Source: JAQBQQ01 sp964633955
GTDB lineage: Bacteria; Patescibacteriota; Gracilibacteria; Peribacterales; Peribacteraceae
Length of the DNA stretch: 14,902 bases
Assembly: GCA_964633955.1 (NCBI GenBank)
Contig: CAZWIA010000026.1
Coordinates: 1 to 14,902 of the forward strand
Reading direction: 5' to 3'
A program made the translations under genes and the position numbers. The notes below the pieces were generated by a model. That model was not told the DNA's origin and searched no databases. It was given only the letters and a program-made list of their open reading frames with translations. Within the stretch, counting starts at the first letter, position 1, and every line of letters starts with the position of its first letter. Below, piece after piece: positions 6,368 through 13,016 of the stretch.

Positions 6368-7396
6368 ATGCTCTCCCATATCCTCCTCCTGCTTCTCTCT
6401 GCAGCCGTCATTTGGCTCCTGTCCGGCCTGCTCATTGATGCGGTCGATCGGGTAGCCCGGCGGTTTGAGAAGCCCGGGTTCATGGTGGCGTTCTTTGTAC
6501 TTGGGCTGCTCACGTCTATAAGTGAGATCTCCGTGGCGGTGAACGCCACCTTGCGAGGGGCGCCGGAAGTCTCCGCCGGGAACCTGCTCGGTGCCTCGCT
6601 CGTCATCTTCCTGCTGCTCATCCCGCTCCTGGCGGTGCTTGGCCGCGGGATCCCGCCGCAGCACGCGCTCTCCCTCCCCGCGCTGGCGCTCCTCCTGTTC
6701 ATCGTCATGGTGCCATCCGTGATGGCATTGGATGGGATGTTCATCCGCCGGGAGGGGACCGTGATGCTGCTCCTGTACGGCTCCCTGGTCTACGTGCTTC
6801 AGAAGAAGCGATCGGTGGAGGAGACGGTGGAGCGGGTGATTGAACAGACGGAGGAGGAGCTCCTGCACGCGCGCCACGCCACGCGGCTGGATATCCTCAA
6901 GATCACCTTTGGCGCGCTGTGCATCTTTGTAGCCGGGAACGTGCTGGTCCAGGAATCGATTGCCATTGCCGCCATCCTGCGGATCCCGGCGTCGTTCATG
7001 GGGCTCCTGCTCCTGTCTCTTGGGACCAACGTGCCGGAGCTGGTGATCGCGGTGCGGTCGCTCCTGCGCAGGCGCCAGGACATCGCCATTGGGGACTACT
7101 TAGGCTCCGCCGCCGCCAATACGCTCGTCTTTGGCTGCCTGGTCCTGGTGAACGGCACCTTTGCTATTGATGTCTCTGAAATGCTCCTCACCTGCGCGGT
7201 CTTCCTGATCGGCTTCACGCTGTTCTTCCTCTTCACCAAGAGCAAGGCGCAACTCTCCCGGAAAGAGGGCCTGGTCCTCTTGGCTCTCTACGCGGTCTTC
7301 CTGCTCATGCAGGTGGGCAACGCCGTGCGGCTGGCGGGGCAGGGAAAGTTGAAGGGGGCGGCGCCGGACTATGGCGACGTTAGGATAGATGAGTGA
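6368..7396 (+). CDS. CaCA-family sodium(or proton)/calcium exchanger
   Basis: 342 residues, about ten membrane helices in two inverted halves. The first alpha-repeat is at about 46-77 (GLLTSISEISVAVNATLRG...GNLLGAS) with Glu53. The second is at about 214-252 (LLSLGTNVPELVIAV...GDYLGSAAANTLVFG) with Glu224. These paired acidic residues coordinate Ca2+ in the family. A charged cytoplasmic loop (about 146-173) joins the halves, which is short as in prokaryotic members. It would expel Ca2+ using the Na+ or H+ gradient; the coupling ion cannot be decided from sequence. The first repeat has TSISE where the usual motif is TSLPE. The gene has its own promoter directly after the heptamer repeat behind the S-layer esterase gene. 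With the P-type ATPase at 10334-12880 it is one of two calcium extrusion systems here. Confidence 0.87.
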   Translation: MLSHILLLLLSAAVIWLLSGLLIDAVDRVARRFEKPGFMVAFFVLGLLTSISEISVAVNATLRGAPEVSAGNLLGASLVIFLLLIPLLAVLGRGIPPQHALSLPALALLLFIVMVPSVMALDGMFIRREGTVMLLLYGSLVYVLQKKRSVEETVERVIEQTEEELLHARHATRLDILKITFGALCIFVAGNVLVQESIAIAAILRIPASFMGLLLLSLGTNVPELVIAVRSLLRRRQDIAIGDYLGSAAANTLVFGCLVLVNGTFAIDVSEMLLTCAVFLIGFTLFFLFTKSKAQLSRKEGLVLLALYAVFLLMQVGNAVRLAGQGKLKGAAPDYGDVRIDE

Positions 7397-7420
7397 GGCA
7401 GATCAAACTCCGCATTCGTA

Positions 7421-7442
7421 GCAGGGGTTCGGTTATCCCTGC
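7421..7442. repeat. Hairpin A: 8-bp stem, first of a twin pair
   Basis: GCAGGGGT pairs with ATCCCTGC (one G-U pair) around a six-base loop, 24 bases after the exchanger stop. It is preceded by GTA, so the element starts GTAGCAGG. No U-tract follows, so it is a weak terminator candidate. Confidence 0.6.
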
Positions 7443-7448
7443 AGACCC

Positions 7449-7470
7449 GCGCGGATCGCCGAATCCGCGC
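7449..7470. repeat. Hairpin B: perfect 8-bp stem, second of a twin pair
   Basis: GCGCGGAT (7449-7456) and ATCCGCGC (7463-7470) are perfect complements around CGCCGA. It is followed by TAC, so the twin-hairpin unit is bounded by GTAGC at 7418 and GCTAC at 7473. The palindrome at 13747-13774 is capped by the same GTAGC/GCTAC words. Confidence 0.65.
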
Positions 7471-7706
7471 TACGGTGTATGGGGGCAATTGAACCTTCAG
7501 CTAGCCGGCATGAGGCAGCAGTTTCCCGCAGAAGCCGATCCGGACCGGCGTTTCAGTGATGCATCTGAACCGCGCTTCTTGTCGTGCATGTTGCGCACAA
7601 CGGTACCGGCGGCGGCCAGGTTCTCACAAGGTGATGGGATTGCGATACTCGATCAAATTATTCTTTGAAATCTAATGTATTCGATTCTTGTCTTTGGATG
7701 ATGCCT

Positions 7707-7727
7707 GCGCTCAGATGAGCGCTCTTT
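7707..7727 (+). terminator. Terminator-like hairpin in the intergenic island
   Basis: GCGCTC (7707-7712) pairs with GAGCGC (7717-7722) around AGAT, followed by TCTTT. This is the best stem plus U-rich tail in the window, yet no protein gene ends just upstream on this strand. It could end a small transcript in the AT-richer segment or late read-through from the exchanger. Confidence 0.45.
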
Positions 7728-7746
7728 GGTGTGAATGAGGAATGAA

Positions 7747-7776
7747 TTGACTTGTGTCCCATTCACTAGCTGTGAT
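7747..7776 (+). promoter_or_regulatory. Possible promoter of the small gene at 7790
   Basis: TTGACT (7747-7752) and TGTGAT (7771-7776) are 18 bases apart. The -10 ends 13 bases before ATG 7790, the same geometry as the exchanger promoter. The -35 is good; the -10 is only a partial match. Confidence 0.4.
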
Positions 7777-7789
7777 GCAATGGATATCC

Positions 7790-7966
7790 ATGACTACATC
7801 ACACATTCGCCCGATGCGAGATCTGAAGAAGGTCTATCATGTCGCTTTGCGTACGGAGAGCGGTTATGAAGCTGAAGAAGAGGCTGAAATCCTGAGGCGG
7901 GTCCGGCTGACAGGACATGAAGTTATGGATGTGGAGGCCTACGTAGGCATCCGTAAGGCCGTGTGA
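7790..7966 (+). CDS. Possible 58-residue hypothetical protein
   Basis: Not recognised. The frame is open from GTG 7754; ATG 7790 is chosen because it follows the promoter-like sequence at the spacing seen for other genes. The product is soluble and charged, with a central Glu-rich helix (YEAEEEAEILRRVRLTGHEV) and no signal or membrane segment. Codon use looks less GC-biased at third positions than in the neighbours. It converges on the dehydrogenase gene 62 bases away. A perfect 12-bp palindrome, GCCTACGTAGGC, lies near its end at 7937-7948. It may be a real small protein or the remnant of a longer one; confidence is low. Confidence 0.4.
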   Translation: MTTSHIRPMRDLKKVYHVALRTESGYEAEEEAEILRRVRLTGHEVMDVEAYVGIRKAV

Positions 7967-8028
7967 TACGCCATCTATTTTCAGCTGACTGTGCTGGGCC
8001 CTCTATTGGAGTGGATGCCTGAAGAACA

Positions 8029-8988
8029 TCACACCAGCGCCACGGCGTGGCTGGGGGGTTCGCCTTTCAGAAACTGGTCGATGGACAGGAAGCAATCCTG
8101 GTACATGTTGCGCAGGCTGTCATCCGCGTAGAACGCGATGTGCGGCGTGACCACCGTGCGCGGGTGGGCGATGAGATCCTTGCTGAGCTCGATGTTGTTC
8201 TCAAACTCCAGCACGTCCAGGAGCGCCCAGGAGACCTTGCCGGATTCCAGTGCCGCGAGCAGGGCTTTTGAGTCGACCAGCGCGCCGCGGGCGGTGTTGA
8301 CCACAACGGCGCCGTCCTTGAGCTGGCTGATGGCGTCCGCGCTCAAGATGTGCTCCGTATCCTTGGACGCCGGCACGTGCAGGGTGACAATGTCGCTCCT
8401 GCGGAGCAGTTCCGGGAGCTCTACGTACTTCAGGCCGTACCGGTCGGTGATCTCCTGGTTCCGGTAGATGTCATAGGCCAGGATGTTCATCTCAAACCCG
8501 TGGGCGATCTGGGCTACCTTGCGGCCGATGCGCCCGGTGCCCACGATGCCGATGGTTTTTCCCAGGAGCGCCATGCCCCGCAGGCCGCGGTAATCAAAGC
8601 TGCCGGCTTCCACGCGGCGGTTGCCCTCGCTGATATGGCGCAGTGTGCTGAGCAGCAGCGCAAACGTGTGCTCCGCGATCACGTGGGAGCCGTAGTCCGG
8701 CACGTGGGTTACAAAGATGCCCTTCTCCTTGCACGTGGGAAGGTCTATGTGGTCGTACCCCACGGAGCGGGTGCACAGGAGCTTCAGCTTGGGGAGCCGA
8801 TGGAGCATGTCCGCCGTGAAGTGCGTGGTGATGAAGGTGCTGATCACCGCCGCGTCCTTGGCGGCGTCCACCAGGCTGTCTCCTTGCAAGGTATGGTCGC
8901 CAAACTGCGCCTCAGGGTAGCGATCCAGGACTTTGGGCTTATCGGCTTCCTCCGTATCCAGGAAGAGGATGGCGGGCTGAGTGGTCAT
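8029..8988 (-). CDS. D-isomer-specific 2-hydroxyacid dehydrogenase (D-lactate dehydrogenase-like)
   Basis: 319 residues from ATG 8988. The NAD-binding motif is GIVGTGRIG (Gly150-x-Gly152-x-x-Gly155), followed by Asp173 (AYDIYRN), which favours NAD over NADP. Catalytic residues are in place: Arg234 (NTARG), Glu263 (LDVLEFE) and His283 (TPHIAF). The substrate-side motif SVGYDHID (about 75-82) is standard. The enzyme reduces a 2-keto acid to a D-2-hydroxy acid or the reverse. The overall pattern is nearest to D-lactate dehydrogenase, which would fit a fermentative organism regenerating NAD+ from pyruvate, but the keto-acid substrate is inferred. Its ATG overlaps the TGA of the nitroreductase gene as ATGA, so the two are probably translationally coupled. 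Confidence 0.9.
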   Translation of the reverse strand: MTTQPAILFLDTEEADKPKVLDRYPEAQFGDHTLQGDSLVDAAKDAAVISTFITTHFTADMLHRLPKLKLLCTRSVGYDHIDLPTCKEKGIFVTHVPDYGSHVIAEHTFALLLSTLRHISEGNRRVEAGSFDYRGLRGMALLGKTIGIVGTGRIGRKVAQIAHGFEMNILAYDIYRNQEITDRYGLKYVELPELLRRSDIVTLHVPASKDTEHILSADAISQLKDGAVVVNTARGALVDSKALLAALESGKVSWALLDVLEFENNIELSKDLIAHPRTVVTPHIAFYADDSLRNMYQDCFLSIDQFLKGEPPSHAVALV

Positions 8989-9518
8989 GGGGCGGGGAGG
9001 AACGTGATAATTTCCGCGAGCGGCTTGCGGTCGTGGACGGGGGATACGGGCTCGTCCGGCGCACTCTGCCCCAGCATCAGGCCGCCCACAACCGCTTCAT
9101 GCATGGGCAAATCCATGAGTTCATGGGCGATGCCCCGATGCAGGGAGACCCAGCAGCTGCCGAGCCCCATGGCCGTGGCGCCCAAGAGGATGGTCTGCAT
9201 GGCGCAGACGCAGGAGTACTCCAGTTCGCGCGGGTTCCAGAGCACGTCCGGCGGTCGGGCGTTGGTATCCGCCGTCACCAGGATGAATGCGCCGGCGTCC
9301 GGAAGGAAGTTTCCATAGCAGCTGGCGTCCAGGAGCTTTCGCCGCCGTGCCGGATCTAGGATCACGTAGAAGCGCCAGGGCTGGACGTTCTGCACGCTGG
9401 GGCTGAGGGTAGCCGTGCCGAGCAGTTCCTCTATCACCTCCCGCGTGACGGGCGCGGGCGCGTAGTGGCGGACGCTCGTGCGGGCCTGGCAGAGCGCGCG
9501 GAAATCCTGGAACGTCAT
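8985..9518 (-). CDS. Nitroreductase-family FMN-dependent oxidoreductase
   Basis: 177 residues from ATG 9518; an in-frame ATG at 9548 would add ten residues (MIGFAPPLSP) and sits too close to its purine-rich stretch, so the shorter form is preferred. FMN-binding marks are RTSVRHY (about 13-19), LSPSVQNVQPWRFYVI (about 38-53) and GATAMGLGSCWVSL (about 115-128). Length fits the shorter members of the family. Such proteins are homodimers that use NAD(P)H to reduce flavin-accessible substrates such as nitroaromatics or quinones; the physiological substrate is unknown. It overlaps the downstream D-2-hydroxyacid dehydrogenase by ATGA, which implies joint expression and perhaps a shared redox role in NAD(P)H balance. 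Confidence 0.87.
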   Translation of the reverse strand: MTFQDFRALCQARTSVRHYAPAPVTREVIEELLGTATLSPSVQNVQPWRFYVILDPARRRKLLDASCYGNFLPDAGAFILVTADTNARPPDVLWNPRELEYSCVCAMQTILLGATAMGLGSCWVSLHRGIAHELMDLPMHEAVVGGLMLGQSAPDEPVSPVHDRKPLAEIITFLPAP

Positions 9519-9579
9519 GGGTGACAGGGGAGGGGCGAAGCCTATCATCCCCTCTCCGGCGCCTCCTCCGCAACTCGCG

Positions 9580-9927
9580 TTATGTGCCCGGGCGCTGCGC
9601 CCGGACGTGCGCCAGGAGACCCCGCAGCCGGATCTGCGCGTCTTCCAGCAGGAACGCTTGTGCGTAGCCGTACGTGAACCGCGGGTTGAACGCGCGTCCT
9701 GATCGGTTCGCTTCCAGGAACCGTGCCTTCTCCGCCATGATGGATGCCGGGTCCGCCGCGTAGATCTCCACGGGGTTCCAGTGGTCGGTGAGTGCCATGA
9801 GCTCTTCCGCCACCGCTCGCAGAACGGGGGAGAGGTCTAAGAGCCGCGGAACGTGATGCTTTGCGACGCGTTCCCGCCGGGCCAGGAACGCGGCGATCTC
9901 CGGCAGCAGCGCGGGCGGCTCTGTCAT
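9580..9927 (-). CDS. 115-residue protein resembling the N-terminal part of DUF1704 (QEGLA) proteins
   Basis: A complete frame from ATG 9927 to TAA. The sequence is soluble and helical, with the segment EIYAADPASIMAEKARFLEANRSGRAFNPRFTYGYA (about 54-89, quoted by its key part FNPRFTYGYA). Short EEK-RF...NP-F-Y patterns of this kind occur near the start of DUF1704 proteins, which are usually over 350 residues and carry a zinc-protease-like HE motif. No HE motif is present here and only 31-61 bases separate the gene from the nitroreductase, so the rest of the family domain is missing. It could be a stand-alone N-terminal domain, a truncated gene, or an unrelated protein. It probably shares a transcript with the nitroreductase and dehydrogenase genes. 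Confidence 0.6.
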   Translation of the reverse strand: MTEPPALLPEIAAFLARRERVAKHHVPRLLDLSPVLRAVAEELMALTDHWNPVEIYAADPASIMAEKARFLEANRSGRAFNPRFTYGYAQAFLLEDAQIRLRGLLAHVRAQRPGT

Positions 9928-10067
9928 GGGAAAATGGGGGGCACGGCCGGGGTTGCTGATGGTGGCACGGGATGAATCCTACAGCAGCAGCTTTTTTAGG
10001 GCACCGATCGGTAAGAGAGGGCGGATAGGCGCGTCAGGTGGTGCGTACTCTTTCCCTCTCTGCCCGC

Positions 10068-10280
10068 ATGACCCCCTTCCCAGCTTCCAACACGGTGACC
10101 GCGGATGAGGCCCGCCGGGCCGCCGGCATGATGAAGAGCCTCAATCCGGATGAGCGCAAGCGCGCCGCGCGTATCCTGGAGCAATGGCAGTTCCAGAACG
10201 GCCGCCATAAGCGCAAGAAGCGACCGGAAGAGCTGCCGAACGCCCGGGCGGGGATGCGGGAGCTGAGCATGTCGCGTTGA
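10068..10280 (+). CDS. Small basic protein of unknown function
   Basis: Not recognised. 70 residues from ATG 10068; a GTG at 10038 would extend it by ten residues. It has a helix with alternating acidic and basic residues (TADEARRAAGMMKSLNPDERKRAARILEQW, described by its ends TADEARR and RILEQW), then a strongly basic patch HKRKKR (about 47-52), and no membrane segment. A DNA- or RNA-binding role would suit the charge but is speculation. TACTCT at 10046-10051 is a possible -10, ending 16 bases before the ATG. It is divergent from the 115-residue protein (140-base gap) and convergent with the P-type ATPase (53-base gap). Composition and length look like a real short gene rather than an antisense shadow, since no gene is opposite it. 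Confidence 0.55.
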   Translation: MTPFPASNTVTADEARRAAGMMKSLNPDERKRAARILEQWQFQNGRHKRKKRPEELPNARAGMRELSMSR

Positions 10281-10333
10281 GGGGACAATGGTGCCCAGGG
10301 TAAAGACGGTACCGATGGGGACAGGAGTCATCG

Positions 10334-12880
10334 TCACCCTTGTGACCCTCGTTCCGCCTCTCCACGCTTCTTGGTCCCCCGGTCGAACAGCCGCCCCACA
10401 TGCAGCGGCTTTAGGAGCTCTAGGAAGAGGAAGGCCGCGCCAGTGGCGCACAGGACCACCCACCACTGCCGGAGCGTAATGGGCACCAGGTGAAAGGCCC
10501 CGCTGAGCGGCGTGTAGAGGAGCAGCAGGTGCAGGAGGAGCGGCACGGCCACGGCGCCAAGGAGCCACTTATTCCGGAGGAACCCAACCTGCCACAGCGG
10601 AAACGCCGAGCGGGTGGTGAAGGCGAGGAGGAGTTCAAACACGATCTGCGTGGTGAAGGACATGGTGCGGGCCGTATCCTGCCCGACCCCCTGCTGCAGA
10701 TGCCAGGCGTACACGCTGAAGGGCACCAGGAACGCCGCCAGGATGTAGAGGAGGAACCGCCGCCACTCGCCGGCAAAGAGGCTCTCTCCGGGTGCCCGCG
10801 GCGGCCGGCGCATGACGTTCGGGTCCGCCGGCTCTGTTGCCAGCGCCAGTGCCGGGAGCCCGTCCGTCATCAGGTTGATCCAGAGGATGTGGATGGGCAG
10901 GTAGGGGACCGGCAGGCCCAGGATGATGGTAGTGGTGATGTAGCAGAGCTCGCCAAAGTTGGCGCGCAGGAGGTAGAGGACGAACTTCCGGATGTTGTCG
11001 TAGATGCGGCGGCCTTCCCGGATGGCCAGGACGATGGTTGCAAAGCTGTCATCCGCCAGCACGATGGACGCGGCTTCCTTGGCCACCTGCGTCCCCACCT
11101 TCCCCATGGCGATGCCCACATGGGCGCCTTTGAGCGCCGGCGCGTCATTGACGCCGTCTCCGGTCATGGCCACCACATCGCCCTGCGCCTTGAGTGCGGA
11201 AAGCAGCTGGATCTTGTGCTGCGGGGTGACGCGCGCAAAGACGGCCGCCGTCCGCAGGATCCGCTGCAGTTCCTCCGTCCGTTTCCCCTCCAAGTCCGCG
11301 CCGGCCACGGCTTCACCCTCAATCCCCACCTGCTTCGCGATCGCGATCGCGGTGTCCAGACTGTCCCCGGTGATCATGATGGTGCGGATGCCGGCCATGT
11401 GCGCCTCCTCGATCGCCTCTTTCACTCCTACGCGCGGAGGATCGAGCAGTCCGAGCAGACCTACCAGCCGCGGCGTATCCACGCCTTCTTCCGCCACGGC
11501 GCACGCCAAGACCCGCAGCCCCTGCGCCGTCATGCCGTGCATGGCTTCCGCCATGCGCGCTTGCTCCGTCTGGCCAAGGCCGCACAGCCCGGCGATCACC
11601 TCCGGTGCGCCCTTCAGGAACGATCGCAGGCCGTGGCGAGTGCGCATGTACTTGGCCTCCGAGGTGAAGGGCACTTCCTCCTCCTCAATGGGCAAGCGGT
11701 CCACCTGCTCCCTGTGCGCTTCCTCCAAGAGGCCGATCTCCGTCGGGTCGCCGAGATCGGGTAACTGCGCGCGGTTGCAGGACGCGGCGATCTGCAGGAG
11801 CAGGAACGTCTCCTTGCGCGCGTCTTCCTCGTTCGGCGCATCCATCAGCCACTTCTCCCGCACCTTCATGCGGTTCTCCGTGATGGTGCCGGTTTTGTCA
11901 CTGCAGATGACCGTCACGGAGCCCAGCGTCTCAAGGGAATCCAGCCGCCGCACGAGCGCGTTCTTCCTGGCCATGCCGCGAACGCCCAGCGCCAAGCTGG
12001 CCGTCACCACGGCGGGCAGCCCTTCCGGCACAGCGGACACGGCCAGGCTGACCGCCAGGAGGAGGATGGCAATGAGCCCCATGTCCCGCGTGAGGCCGAT
12101 GGATACGATGACGGCGCACAAGGCCAGCACCGCCAGGCCGATCGTGTGGCTGAGCTTCTTCATGCGCCTATCCAGCGGCGTCTCCGGGAGCTTGGTTTCT
12201 GAAACGAGCTGCGCGACTTTGCCGATTTCCGTACGGACCCCGATCGCGGTCACGCGCATCTCCCCGGATCCGCGCGTCACAAGCGTCCCGGCGAACACGC
12301 GGCCGCGCTGCTCAGCGAGCGTCCCGTCCGTCTTGCCGCCCACTTCCTTTTCCACCGGGAGCGATTCGCCCGTCAGGCTCGCTTCATTCGCTTCCAGGTG
12401 CGATGCGAGGATCAGGTCGCCATCGGCGGAAATCCGGTCCCCCGTGTCCAGGATCACGATGTCACCGGGGAGCAGCTCCCGCGAGGGGATCATCCGCTCC
12501 GCCCCGTCCCGCCGCACCCGCGCGGTGGGCGAGGTGAGCTCTTGCAGCGCCGCGATCGCTTCCTCCGCCTTGTACTCCTGCAGGAAGCCTAGCAGCGCGT
12601 TCAGGATGAGGATGGCCAGGATCACGCCGGCCTCCACCCAGCTCTCGCCGCTCGTCTCGCCCTCCAGCACCCGCAGCGCAATAGAAATCGCCAGCGCGGC
12701 CAGGAGGATGTACACCAGCACGTTCTGGAACTGCCGCAGGAAGAGGAGCAGCAGCGACCGCTTGGCGGCGGGAAGTTCGTTCCAGCCGTGCTCTGCACGG
12801 AGGCGGTCGATGTCCGACGGGCGGAGGCCTGGCTGAGCGGATGGCGGCATATGCGTGCGTTTGGGTTGAGCGCGGGACAT
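10334..12880 (-). CDS. P-type (P2A/SERCA-like) Ca2+-transporting ATPase
   Basis: 848 residues, full length. In order: N-terminal cation-ATPase domain (about 17-70, GLRPSDIDRLRAEHGWNEL), TGES dephosphorylation loop at 170-173, PEGLP in helix M4 at 285-289, phosphorylation site SDKTGTITEN with Asp328, nucleotide-binding KGAPE at 423-427, hinge motif MTGDGVNDAP at 572-581, and a C-terminal block of about six helices. Ca2+ ligands of SERCA are matched in M5 (RANFGEL: Asn641, Glu644) and M6 (LWINLMTDGLP: Asn669, Thr672, Asp673), and an acidic residue is present in the helix FTTQIVFELLL, where SERCA has its M8 ligand. This supports Ca2+ and possibly two ions per cycle. DKTGT is followed by Ile rather than the common Leu. 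ATG 12850 is an alternative start. The gene is single, with convergent and divergent neighbours. Confidence 0.93.
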   Translation of the reverse strand: MSRAQPKRTHMPPSAQPGLRPSDIDRLRAEHGWNELPAAKRSLLLLFLRQFQNVLVYILLAALAISIALRVLEGETSGESWVEAGVILAILILNALLGFLQEYKAEEAIAALQELTSPTARVRRDGAERMIPSRELLPGDIVILDTGDRISADGDLILASHLEANEASLTGESLPVEKEVGGKTDGTLAEQRGRVFAGTLVTRGSGEMRVTAIGVRTEIGKVAQLVSETKLPETPLDRRMKKLSHTIGLAVLALCAVIVSIGLTRDMGLIAILLLAVSLAVSAVPEGLPAVVTASLALGVRGMARKNALVRRLDSLETLGSVTVICSDKTGTITENRMKVREKWLMDAPNEEDARKETFLLLQIAASCNRAQLPDLGDPTEIGLLEEAHREQVDRLPIEEEEVPFTSEAKYMRTRHGLRSFLKGAPEVIAGLCGLGQTEQARMAEAMHGMTAQGLRVLACAVAEEGVDTPRLVGLLGLLDPPRVGVKEAIEEAHMAGIRTIMITGDSLDTAIAIAKQVGIEGEAVAGADLEGKRTEELQRILRTAAVFARVTPQHKIQLLSALKAQGDVVAMTGDGVNDAPALKGAHVGIAMGKVGTQVAKEAASIVLADDSFATIVLAIREGRRIYDNIRKFVLYLLRANFGELCYITTTIILGLPVPYLPIHILWINLMTDGLPALALATEPADPNVMRRPPRAPGESLFAGEWRRFLLYILAAFLVPFSVYAWHLQQGVGQDTARTMSFTTQIVFELLLAFTTRSAFPLWQVGFLRNKWLLGAVAVPLLLHLLLLYTPLSGAFHLVPITLRQWWVVLCATGAAFLFLELLKPLHVGRLFDRGTKKRGEAERGSQG

Positions 12881-12887
12881 CGAACGA

Positions 12888-12893
12888 AGTGTA
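12888..12893 (-). promoter_or_regulatory. Possible -10 element of the Ca2+ ATPase gene
   Basis: On the minus strand TACACT is followed by seven bases and then ATG 12880. Transcription would start at about the A of the ATG. No good -35 is seen, and there is no Shine-Dalgarno. Confidence 0.4.
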
Positions 12894-12961
12894 GGCGATC
12901 AGGCCGGGGCATTGGTACGTCCGGCGTTGCCTCACTGCGGATTTAGGGTCTTATTTGCCTC

Positions 12962-12996
12962 GCCATGGCGACCGGCCGGAGTACCATCGCCATGGC
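12962..12996. repeat. Dyad of two GCCATGGC palindromes before the AIM24 gene
   Basis: GCCATGGCGA (12962-12971) and TCGCCATGGC (12987-12996) are perfect inverted 10-base arms around 15 bases. Each arm holds the self-complementary core GCCATGGC, spaced 27 bases centre to centre. It lies in the divergent gap between the ATPase and AIM24 genes, 20 bases before ATG 13017, where an operator or a 5' hairpin would act. Confidence 0.6.
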
Positions 12997-13016
12997 TCTT
13001 CCTTCTCTTATCCCCT

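Larger units (their letters stand above)
7397..7789. other. Intergenic stretch with hairpins and an AT-richer core; no convincing gene
   Basis: This stretch separates the exchanger from a possible small gene. An open frame at 7393-7668 exists but has no domain, no ribosome binding site and overlaps the exchanger stop. Twin hairpins lie at 7421-7470. Bases 7640-7700 are clearly lower in GC than the coding DNA around them, and a terminator-like hairpin stands at 7707-7727. It may hold a small RNA or a decayed gene; I see no tRNA fold. Confidence 0.5.

Noticed and set aside
7421..7442. Possible tRNA T-arm (GGGGTTCGGTTATCCC)
   Set aside because: No acceptor stem, D-arm or anticodon arm can be drawn around it. 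It is better explained as one of two adjacent hairpins.
7393..7668. Plus-strand open frame of 91 codons after the exchanger
   Set aside because: It overlaps the exchanger stop, runs through both hairpins, has no ribosome binding site or domain, and uses codons without bias.
7937..7948. GCCTACGTAGGC palindrome as a regulatory site
   Set aside because: It lies inside the possible small coding frame, and a single 12-base palindrome is not enough to claim a site.
9950..10000. Terminator before the run of six T at about 9991-9996
   Set aside because: Only a 5-bp stem with a loop of over 20 bases can be drawn, and no plus-strand gene ends upstream.
11004..12836. Plus-strand open frame of 610 codons, and another at 10490-11764
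   Set aside because: Both are antisense to the P-type ATPase. High GC removes stop codons, and their composition (Ser/Arg/Pro-rich) is typical of shadows.
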